From Uranotaenia lowii (taxonomy: Eukaryota > Arthropoda > Insecta > Diptera > Culicidae), in NCBI RefSeq assembly GCF_029784155.1, contig NC_073693.1, positions 313,945,304 to 314,009,303 of the forward strand: DNA of 64,000 nucleotides. The letters run 5' to 3'. Under the pieces are notes generated by a model, which ran no database searches, was not told where the DNA came from, and was given only the letters and a program-made list of their open reading frames with translations. A program made the translations under genes and the position numbers. Position 1 is the stretch's first letter; every line of letters begins with the position of its first letter. This document shows positions 54,851 through 64,000 of this stretch, one piece after another.

Positions 54851-55762
54851 GAGTGCATTTTTCCTCCCCTAAACCTTGTTAAGGGTATGTGAGTATGAAG
54901 GAGTGTTAGTCTTTTTTTTCAATCGGTGATTTCGACTATTTCCCATTCGATGCAGTTGTGTTCGAAAAAGTATGAAACTTACTTTCCAGACATGCATTTC
55001 GATTTCCTTTGGCCTTGTTGAATGTTAGTTGGAAATTGTCTGGGGGCATGAAGAAGGAAAAACATTCTTCCCTTTACCTATTGGAACAGTTTGATTAAAT
55101 TAATTTGATATTTGTTTTTTTTTTGTTCCTTTTTCTCGGTCTCGGTTTGGTTTTGGTCAATTGGATTCCCGAAGACTCGAAATGAGGATTAACTGAACAA
55201 GAGAGTTCATTAAAGTATTGTTGCGGATGAAGATTTTCATTCCTTTAAATTGCCTTTTTTTCTAAAAGTATTGTGCAATTGAATAAAAACTTAGAACTTG
55301 TTGTATGTTTGTATGTTGGTTAAGTATGTGCTAAGATGCATTATTTAGATTAATTTGTTCGACAAATATCCAATGCATATATAATGGGAATTGTATCATT
55401 TTTTAAAATAAAATTTTTCCTACCTTTCGATTCAAAATAACTCGATTTTCACAAGTTTGTTGCATGCAGGATTTTGAACATTTTTTTTTTAAATATTGTT
55501 TATTTTTAATAATAAACTCAACCCCCTCACCTTCTCTTGTGATGTTCCAATTCCAAGTAACAAAAAAATGGATTTCAAATCAGTTCCGGCCTAAATGATT
55601 TTTTTTTGTCCTTAAGAGGTTGAGGATCCACAGCATTGAAGTCCACTTAATTGACGAGTGTTTTGTTATAGCATTTCTGTTTTGCCATATTCCTTATATA
55701 AAACGGAGATTTTGGGAGTAAGTTGATGAGTGCAGGTTATCAAAAACATACAATCCAATTTT
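54851..55762. other. AT-rich DNA, nothing recognised
   Basis: No supported feature before the target duplication of the long hAT-like copy. Confidence 0.4.
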
Positions 55763-55770
55763 GAAATCAC
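55763..55770. repeat. 8-bp target duplication of long hAT-like copy (left)
   Basis: GAAATCAC is repeated exactly at 58595-58602. Confidence 0.88.
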
Positions 55771-58594
55771 TAAAATGTCCATTTCAAAGACATTCAAGCG
55801 TTCAAGCGTTCCATAAAACTAAAACTTCCCGGGAATCGGTAAATCTGACGATCTCGAGAAAAATTAAAAATGAAAATTTTAACACTGTATACGACACCTA
55901 ATCTATATATGGTATTATTGAACTTTTCGGTAGTAAGTAGTATTGCAAAACATTTCAAATTTTTTTAATACCTCAAAAATTCAATTAGCAACTATAAAAC
56001 TCAAAACCCAAAAACTAAGTACTTTAACCGACAATCTTTTCTGCTGCTTGCTGCAAAAATTTGAAATAATTGAAAAAGATTTTGCACTACCGACAGAAGT
56101 TGGTTAGCTAGACTGCAGGTTATTCATGAATTGTTTAAAATCTCGTAAATTTTCTGCAAGCTATCCCTTTGTTTCGAAGTACGTCATTTCTTCGCTGATG
56201 ATTTTTCTACTATCAAAAGTTTGTGAAACGGAAGTTCTCACTGATGAGTATTGCAAAATTGAACATTCTGAATTTTTTTCGCAGCGTTTCTTTACTGGAA
56301 TTGTTTGGTTAACTGGGGCAACATGCAACAATTTTGCAACTTCAATGGCTTCGAAAGAACTTATGTTCACAGTTAATTCTACCCTTTATGCATAAAATGT
56401 TTCAAAAATGATGGGACATCAAATTGGAGTAGTTAGAAAAAATATTGTTAGTTATTTTTAATTTTCTAAAAAACATGCGATTTTCACCCTCTTTATAAAA
56501 TGGGGTAACTTGTAACAAACTTTGTTTTAAATGAAAAATCTTATGAGCACATATGTAAATTTATAGTTTTAAATATATTTGCGATGCACTTAAGACCATT
56601 ACGCAGGAAAACATCAATTGCAGTATTTTTTTGGTCTGTTAGAACTAATTTTCACATTTTTTTTTCTGAAAGTAAGGATGTTGCATACATTTAGGGGTTA
56701 CATTATACTACGAATAATTTTTAAAAATAAATTCATAAAAAATAATGTTTGGATGAATGAAATTTTAATGTTTACAAACGCTTGATGCAAAACATGGATA
56801 TTCCAACACATGGAAACGAGATTTACATGATGTTTCTTTGATTTGCATTTTTTTTGCATTTTATCCCAGATACCTAACTGAATTATAATAAAAGTTATTT
56901 AAAAAAATGGAGTGATTGTTCGAAAAATATTTTTACACCAACAGTGTTGGTATAGCATGAGCAAACCAGTAAAAAGTTTTTAGTTAATATTATGGAGCCA
57001 ATCTTGATGGATTGGGTAATGTTTTTTATGGCATCGAAAAATGTTAAAATTTCTACATTTATTGCTCGATTTTTCAAATTTTATATTAAAATAAAAAAAC
57101 TTTAAAAAACTAGCTTAAGATGCGAGAAACTGAAAATTGATTTAGTGTGGTGTTATGTAAATGTTGCATCTAACCACGCTGTTGAATGATGCCCCGTTTG
57201 ACGGTAGACTCTTTTTCGTGTCACACTTGAACACTAAGTTTTTGATCGATAAAACATATTTTATCAAATTCAATGTATTAACCAGTTTTTAAGAAAAAAA
57301 ATTAAATCTAAGTCATTAAAGGAGTGCATTAGAAAAAAATGCAACATTTTGTTTTGTGCGTAACTTTTGAGTGCATGGATAGAAATAAATGAAAATTTTA
57401 GTGGAGCTACCTAGTTATATACTGTTCCAATATTTTAGGCACGATATGACCACCGTATTTTGTTTATTACTACGAGCAGTTTATAAGTCGGAATTTTTTT
57501 ATTCGAGCTTGATAAAACCTCTAATATTACGTACCTTCATGAAATCAATCATCTTCATGAATAATAAAAATTAAAATGAATAAGCACACTCCTCTAGAAC
57601 TCCTTAAACGATTAACCATATCAATTTCAGTCGAATAGTTAATTTCCAGCAGTGTTTGAGTCTCCAACTGGGACTTTCCTCAGTTTTTCGTGATCCTGAC
57701 CAACAAAATTATTTAGTGACCTACTGTATTAGACGAGATCTCAATAACCACTTGACAGAACGTCACAAAAATTTGCACATGAAAACATTATAGGTACTAG
57801 CTGGCAGCTTCTCTGAAAATTATTTCAATTTTTATTCATGCATGAATAAGGTTGCCAGAATTTTTTCAATACCTATCCGGGCCGGACAAATCCGGGAAAT
57901 TTTTCATAAAAACCTGGCAGAATCCGGGCATTTTATTTCAAAATCGTCGACCAAAATCCGGGCAATATCCGGGTAAATTTTTGTCAAAACCCATAAATTA
58001 CTCAACAAAAATCAAGAAAAAAAATATTGAAAAAAATAATATTTTCATCTAAGTACATTGAAAGATTTTTACTCGTATTAGAGGGTTCGAAAATGAAATC
58101 CATGATTATTTTTTTATGAAACTTGCTCAATAAATTTCGTTTTGGAGGCAAAAATACAGAATTTTTACAACACAATTTGTTTTTTTTTATGTTTGATTTG
58201 CCAAATAAAGTGAATAAATCCGGGCAAAATCCGGGCATTTTTCCATGAAATCCGGGCAACAGGCCAGGCGGACTGTTCCCAAACTTTGTATAAAATATAC
58301 GGGCAAACCCGGATAAAACCGGACAATCTGGCAACCTTATGCTTGAAGAAGTTATTAACAAAACAAAGCTTTACATTTTTTTTTCGAATACACTGCTTAT
58401 CAAGATAGAACTATCATTTTCATGGATCAATCTAATTCATTTTTCCAATTCAAATCGTGTAAATTTTCAGCAATGTAACACAATTTATTGGCTTTGATAA
58501 TTCGCGTGATATTTAAGCGTTTCCCGGGATTCGGGATTTCCCGAATATTTTTCCCGGAAATTTCCGGTTGGGAAATCCCGGGTAGGACACTCTA
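55771..58594. mobile_element. hAT-like element, long copy, with nested MITE
   Basis: The left end is a decayed TAAAATGTCCATTTC and the right, read inward, TAGAGTGTCCTACCCGGGAT. An exact 8-bp duplication GAAATCAC flanks them. The outer parts match the short copy at 51380-52194. The long copy has about 900 extra bases in the middle (roughly 56330-57180) and a separate TA MITE at 57849-58337. The open frame 56126-56395 has a diverged counterpart in the short copy but no recognisable transposase motif. Confidence 0.85.
57849..58337. mobile_element. CCGG-rich TA MITE, complete (489 bp)
   Basis: AGGTTGCCAGAATTTTTTC at the left mirrors TCTGGCAACCT at the right, and TA flanks both ends (57847-57848 and 58338-58339). 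Near each end AATCCGGGCA-type units are tandemly repeated. No coding is present. Eroded relatives occur at about 1435-1520, 9245-9450, 20035-20095 and 53797-54135, so this is the reference copy for the window. Confidence 0.88.
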
Positions 58595-58602
58595 GAAATC
58601 AC
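58595..58602. repeat. 8-bp target duplication of long hAT-like copy (right)
   Basis: GAAATCAC repeats 55763-55770. Confidence 0.88.
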
Positions 58603-59607
58603 AAAAAACTGGTAAAAGTTAGCTATTAAGAAATCAGAAATAGTTAATAAGCCTTAATGGTAGCAGTAAAGGAAGATTGTAAATATTTTAAGAATATTTT
58701 TTAAAATGTTACTAAACTTAACGCTGGCCCGGCAAACTTTGCTAACCCTTTATTTTTGATATCTAAGGACTATTTCCTAGTCAATTAATGAGTGTCAGCA
58801 ATTGTTGTTTAATGCTGCCAAATCAGTAATGAATCCAAAGTTATCATCTGTTTTTCTTATCATGATTTTCGAGTTCATTCAATGAATCGCTTTTGGAACA
58901 GAATTAGTGAATTCAAAAACTGATTTTCTTGAGTTCCAAAACCTTAAGCTCTGAACTAAGAAAATTTGCTTATTCAAAATATGCATCTTATTCTGATTTA
59001 TCCATTTCCAATATAAAGACTGCTATTTTTCAAAAAAGGGTTTCAATACTTTATTTTTGAGTGGAGAATTCAAAAGCGTTGAATTGGTTCTTTGAACACA
59101 ATTTTGAATTCCTTCAGTTCGTTTTGAACCCTCTATGGCATGAACTATGAATTCGATGAGAAAAAAAAGTCAATTGAACAAACTTTATTTACCTCTATCT
59201 TAGCAATATTTGCCATGAAATCGAAATTGTAGTTTTCAATTGTTTTTATGATTAAAAAGTTTAGGAAATAAAAAAAAATAGGTTTCATGATTTTAAAAAT
59301 TTTTGAAACCATTTATTTGTTTGGATTCAGTAGAGGGTTGAAGTAAGTGGTAATTTTTTTTCTAAATAATTTTTTCACTTAGCTTTTGAAATCCGAAAAA
59401 AAAATTGATTTCGAGGACTTAGAACATAAATTCTGAGCAACCAACAATCATGCAATTTTTGTCTTAATCATCGTTATATGCGATTTTTGTCTAGATTGTG
59501 AGTTCCTATTCTAAATATTTTTGTTTTCTAAAAATAACATTCTAAAGCTTGCTTTATTTATGAATGGAACGACTGTTTTGGTTGATTTTTTTAAAAGTAT
59601 TTTTAAC
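58603..59607. other. AT-rich DNA, nothing recognised
   Basis: About 1 kb of homopolymer-rich sequence without frames, TIRs or RNA genes. Confidence 0.4.
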
Positions 59608-59900
59608 GGCTATCAGTCTCGGATTTTTAAGTAAAAACGATTGTCTTTTACTCCAACGTTTCGATTCTTATTGGCGATAAAGTGTCGTTTTCTTGTTAAG
59701 TTTGATTCGGCTTATCTTGAACTGCTGTCATTGGGTGTTGTTAAATTCGTCAACAAAACCCAATGACAGCTGTTCAAGATAAGCTGAATCAAACTTAACA
59801 AGAAAACGACACTTTATCGCCCCTGATGAAGATCCAATAAGGATCGAAACGGTGGAGTAAAAAACAGTTGTTTTTACTTTAAAATCTGAGACTGATAGCC
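59608..59900. repeat. long inverted repeat, probable Penelope-like terminal pieces
   Basis: GGCTATCAGTCTC at 59608 is mirrored by GAGACTGATAGCC ending at 59900. The arms pair for about 140 bases each around a centre near 59745, including a ~70-base stretch containing gataaagtgtcgttttcttg that is almost perfect. The left arm lacks 14 bases that the right arm has (the CCTGATGAAGATCC of the ribozyme). Inverted terminal pieces carrying hammerhead motifs are known from Penelope-like elements; this assignment is inference. Confidence 0.75.
59823..59850 (+). ncRNA. hammerhead ribozyme core motif
   Basis: CTGATGA (59823-59829) is followed by a perfect stem II GATCC-AATAA-GGATC (59831-59845) and GAAAC (59846-59850). 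CUGAUGA, stem II and GAAA are the invariant strands of the hammerhead catalytic core. Stems I and III and the cleavage site could not be drawn with confidence, so activity is uncertain. The motif lies in the right arm of the long inverted repeat. Confidence 0.5.
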
Positions 59901-60266
59901 GATAAAAATCCTTTAAAAAAAGCTTGCTTTAAGTATCTCGAATAACATTTGAACGTTGATTTAAAAGTAAGATGTTCATTGTTATTTTGTTTGTAATTTT
60001 TAAACATAAAATATTCTTCGTTTATCTTATACATTCTTTTTTTCTGATTGTTTACATTCAAGTGTATCTTAAAGTTTAATTTTGAGAATTATATGCGCTC
60101 AATACATTGTTTGAATAATACAAAACACTTTGATTGGTTTTGCGTACCTTGTGTCAGATTTTTCTTGTAACTAAAACTAACGATTTTTTATTCTTCCCAA
60201 CTTCTAGTGATCGTACATAATTAAACTTACATAATTGAACTGAGCATGTGAGCTTTGAATAAGTTA
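59901..60266. other. AT-rich DNA, nothing recognised
   Basis: Spacer ending with the A at which the Helitron inserted. Confidence 0.4.
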
Positions 60267-62813
60267 TCTATTATATAAAATTCTCTTGTAACGGTGTTTG
60301 TAGTACTACTCCTCCGAAATGACCCAAACGATTCGAATGAAATTATTTTAGAATATTCTGTAGGCATGCGAATCGGTTTATATCGAATAAAAACAACACA
60401 AAGTCGCATCGATTGTCCGTAATAATTAAATTTGTAGTTTTTTGAATGAAATAAAAGTCATGGCTTCCATTTTTTTTGAGATTTTTTTTTCCTTTGGGCG
60501 GTTTGTTTTTCGTCTCCAAGGTCGAGGCGTCGCGAGCAGACGTCGTTAGAAGATAGTAACCATGGCATAGCATACTGATCAGTGAGAATATTTCGGCGCG
60601 TGTTTCTCAACCAAGCATATTTTCAATGCAAGTGGTGGCGATATGAAACCTTGATGTGATATAAGTAGTGAATTGGTGTACAAAAAATATGAATTTGGTA
60701 ATGATAAATATGAAATTATGACACTTTGCGGACGTTTGAAAATAAGAAATTGGGAAGCTTTCATTCAATTTCGTATAATCCAATACGCCTAGAACGCTGG
60801 ACACATTAACTGAACGAGTGTCTGTTCTTTAAAATGGATTAGATAGGATTGAAGTTTCTAAAGGCCGAATGAACTTTTTGATTTTTTGCAAACGTAAGTT
60901 GAAGTTATCAATAAAATAATCTACTTTTCAATAACAAAAAGTGAGGATATGCATTTTTCAGAAGAATTTTCAACTAAGAAAGTAAACTAGAGCAAGTGCA
61001 AACTTTCAACTTTTACAAAAAATGCATACATTATTTCTTTATCTAAAAATTATTGGGTCCAAAAATACTATCTGATGAAATATACTCAACTCTTTTTTTC
61101 AATGATTCATCAAAAAACTGTTTACACGTTAACTGTTTGTTTACACACAGTTCAAGTACGAAATTAACATGAAAATAGTCAATCAAGCTAAGCTAAGCTA
61201 AATTCAAGTACGAAATTAACATGAAAAGTATGTTTTTGTTTAACATATTTTGGCTACATAGAATAGACTTTTGATTCACTTTTTTGTTGAAAATTTTTTT
61301 TGTGATTGATATTCCAGGGGCAGCAGATTTTTATGATGAACTTTTAATATTACCTGAAAGTGTTAAAAGTAATATAAATACCTGTAATTTCTTAGGTGGA
61401 ATAAGTGAAAACGCGCCATTTAGCAATGAAACATCTACAATTCAAGAATTTTATCTCCAAAATGGCCAGAAAGGATATCCCGAGTGTTGAATCTGAAGCG
61501 GATATTCAAAATTATTATAAAGGTCTTTTGGTTGAACAGCATTCAGTGAAATTAAAGTACCAAGCATTAATTTATTCCGGAGAAAAACTTAGGATATATC
61601 AATGAAAATTGATAAAACAGACAAACAAGAACAAGTATTAAATTCATTTTAAAGTCTTTTAACTGACGCATCTGAAAAAGACCTATGTGTTTTCACTTGC
61701 CCCAATAAATGGGACAAATGTATACTTCGATATTTCTTTTTGTCAACATAACTAATTTTTTTTTTTGAAAATATGAAAGTTTAACTATGGTGATATTCGT
61801 TTGCATTTGCCCCGGTGTTCCATTTTTGAAATAAACTCACGAAACCATCGAAGCCTGAACAGATTATTTCATTTCGATCTATTAAATTTAAAAAAATCTG
61901 CTTTTCAATTAAATGTTATTAAATATTAAACACATTACATAATCCTAAATGAAATCACAGATCACCACCAACAATGTTCAGGAAATTTTGAAATCTGAAC
62001 ATCCCAATGCTTCAATTAGAATCTTTAAAATAATGGGTGAATATATCTAAACATATGTTTTCCTCTTTTCAAAACCAATCGTTTCTTTGATTCATTGGGT
62101 TAAAGTTCAAGGAATTAATTTGCATTTTTTGCTTGAATAAAAAAAGGAATTTGCAGTATACAAAATCGTCAGATTTAATGCCATGACAAGTGCTGTTTGG
62201 GAACATTTTAAGTTGGAATGTGTAAAGTCCATAACTTAAGTATCAGGCGAAACTTATTGGAAATGATTTTGGTGTAAAAATGGATTTTAATTCAAACTGC
62301 TTCGAAGCATGAGGATGGTGAATAAAAAGCTGTTTGAAAATGGTTAATAAAAAATCTTTTTTTATGTAATTCATTTCTTTAGCTCTAAAAATTACACCAT
62401 CCAAAGCTAATTGGGAGCTGAAAGCGCTGCGTTAGGCAAAATATTCGGCAAAACTTCAAAAATTGTCCCGATATTCAAAATTCTATTTTAAAAAAGATTC
62501 AAAAGCAATATATTCTAATAAATGAGAAACTTTTTATTTCGGTTTAAACCTTGATGTGAACTCAAACAAAACGCAATAATTGGAATACAGAAAATGAAAC
62601 ATACATATTATCAACGTACAGTTATTTATGGAACAAGTAACAAAAATTGGATTTTAAAAGACCCGATGAGTTAAAATTCTTAGGTTTAATTTTGATAGAA
62701 ATAAGCGGGACGATTCGAGTAAAGGGAAAGAAGGGAAATGAAAAGAAAACTAGGAAAATGGAAAATGGACGCCAAGTTGAACATGGTAAGACGAAGTTTA
62801 CCGGGTCTGCTAG
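60267..62813 (+). mobile_element. complete non-autonomous Helitron (copy 2)
   Basis: It starts TCTATTATATAAAATTCTC after an A (60266) and ends TTTACCGGGTCTGCTAG before a T (62814). The first ~250 bases match the minus-strand element at 522-1. The block 60440-60660 and the tail 62180-62813 match copy 1 at 21273-23779. Between them about 1 kb (roughly 61040-62100) has no counterpart in copy 1. There is no Rep/helicase coding. Length is 2547 bases. Confidence 0.88.
61318..61605 (+). pseudogene. possible captured exon inside Helitron copy 2
   Basis: After an acceptor-like gattgatattccag (AG at 61316-61317) the sequence reads AADFYDELLILPESVKSNIN and TCNFLGGISENAPFSNETST before stopping at 61490. 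A second frame continues KMARKDIPSVESEADIQNYY and KGLLVEQHSVKLKYQALIYS to 61605. The two overlap by one frameshift and together look like one real protein. It lies in the part of copy 2 that copy 1 lacks, as expected of host sequence picked up by a Helitron. The donor gene is unknown. Confidence 0.4.
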
Positions 62814-64000
62814 TTGTTCTATATAACTTACTTTTTGGAATCCCAAATTGCGTTTTTTTAGCCAAAAAGTATTAAATGTAAAATGGATTTTCCAATGTTT
62901 ACTCACCTTCCATTTATTCTTATAATTGTAGTGCAACTCTCATTTAATCACACATTTTATACCTATCATTCTTTCTTTGAACTGACTGAATAAATTCGTT
63001 TACAAAACATTTACATAAAATCACAGAACACAATATATGGTTTTTGGAAACAATGAGAAACTGAACCACACATCATTTTTACTACTTTAGTTAATCAAAG
63101 TATGGAATACTTGGACTTTTTTCAATCAAACTGAAATATCTCGGAAACGACACAAAATCGACAGAATTCAGAATTGAAAACGACATACAGTTGTTGTCAA
63201 AATATAAAGCTAGCATTTCTGAAGTTTGAAAAGTTCCATCGATTGGATGAAAGGCTACGCAAGGCTCTTTTCGATAGCAGTATTTTTCACAAATGCTATC
63301 AAATCTGCCATTCAAATATTTTCGTAATTTTTCAAATCAATATTTACTATAATCATTTACACCTCCATTTTAATATACATACATGATTTCAAAGCGGCCT
63401 TACGGTAATCTATTAAACCTAATTTATAACTTCAGTTATGTTCCCTCTGGCTTGTTTTGAGGTGATTTAACCAATTAAAATGACCTTGAAGACATAATCT
63501 CACCCACAGCCTTTTAAAATATTACTGAGTAGAGAATAAACGCTACCCAGCCAAGAAATTGCAGACACAAACAAAAAAAAAACTGGCTAAATAGTGCCTG
63601 CGCCGATTAACATCAACACAGTTCTTTTCCATTACCTTCATCCATGAACATAGAAAAATAATACCGAATATCTACTTCTTTTTTACGTTCGGAAAGAATC
63701 AACTGCCAGGAATTGTCAGTAGATGGTCGTTTCAAATAAAGAGCCTCTATGAGTGTTTGGTATTATTGCTAATAAATCCAACTTTCTCGTGAAATCAACA
63801 TAAATTCACAAATTCGTCAGTGTGTTTAGCATTTTGGATTGAAGATCACGTTATAAATAGTTCCATCTAAAAGTTAGACCAAAAAACTTTAAGATTCACG
63901 TTTAAAGTCAATCCATTAAAGCAATGTTCTCAACATTGTCTCTCAAACGGCAAGAAGACCTCGGCTCTTATCTCAGCAAAGGTGAGAAAAGAAAATATTG
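62814..64000. other. AT-rich DNA to the window end, nothing recognised
   Basis: Open frames (for example minus 62936-62622 and 63315-63091) are Phe/Ile/Lys-rich with no domain. No TIR or SINE boxes are seen. Confidence 0.4.

Noticed and set aside
56126..56395. 89-codon frame in the long hAT-like copy as a transposase
   Set aside because: The short copy has a diverged counterpart with frame-shifting differences, and there is no hAT dimerisation or RNase-H-like motif.
1..64000. CRISPR array, rRNA, bacterial operon or integrated virus
   Set aside because: No regularly spaced identical repeats, rRNA-like cores, ribosome-binding-site-led gene clusters or viral protein motifs were seen.

Overview
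The window looks like a eukaryotic, non-coding and transposon-dominated stretch of a dipteran genome, most likely a mosquito. The DNA is AT-rich. The only long open frame with recognisable motifs belongs to a retrotransposon. The identifiable pieces form a typical mosquito mix: DD37E mariner-type (ITmD37E-like) transposons, a DUF4817-type transposase, R1-clade and RTE-type LINEs, small Helitrons with TC...CTAG ends, hAT elements with 8-bp target duplications, TA-target MITEs and tRNA-derived SINEs. Species assignment is inference. I see no bacterial gene, rRNA, CRISPR array or confident functional tRNA gene.

Layout. 1-522: 5' end of a minus-strand Helitron running off the left edge. 2273-4993: hAT element A, with a complete tRNA-derived SINE inside it (3374-3822). 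6040-7332: a decayed DD37E transposon. 8426-11370: a 164-bp direct repeat and a tandem 221-bp duplication. 12698-15017: hAT element B, sister of A, inserted in what may be an older mariner relic. 15381-16693: a long foldback element. 18992-20637: a PIF/Harbinger-like element with perfect 20-bp terminal inverted repeats (TIRs). 21273-23779: a complete non-autonomous Helitron. 24523-25190 (minus): two phase-compatible candidate exons of an unrecognised gene, the best evidence for a host gene. 27040-28660: degenerate minisatellite. 29884-31173: a second DD37E transposon. 32744-32907: an 82-bp tandem repeat. 33063-35600: an R1-type LINE relic with a repeat-rich tail. 35790-35867: a strong hairpin. 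37889-38933, 40279-40579 and 40856-41443: three more short DNA transposons.

42310-46190 holds two RTE-like LINEs, one inserted head-on into the other with an 8-bp duplication; the inner copy keeps an uninterrupted 563-codon frame. 46190-51370 is mostly low-repeat DNA with a few small, uncertain open frames. 51380-52194 and 55771-58594 are a short and a long copy of one hAT-like family; the long copy has swallowed a 489-bp TA MITE. 59608-59900 is a long inverted repeat carrying the core of a hammerhead ribozyme. 60267-62813 is a second complete Helitron, sharing its interior with the first but its 5' end with the one at the left edge.

The history is one of repeated nesting: SINE in hAT, hAT in a possible mariner relic, LINE in LINE, MITE in hAT. 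Target duplications allow many insertions to be ordered. No host pathway can be reconstructed here.
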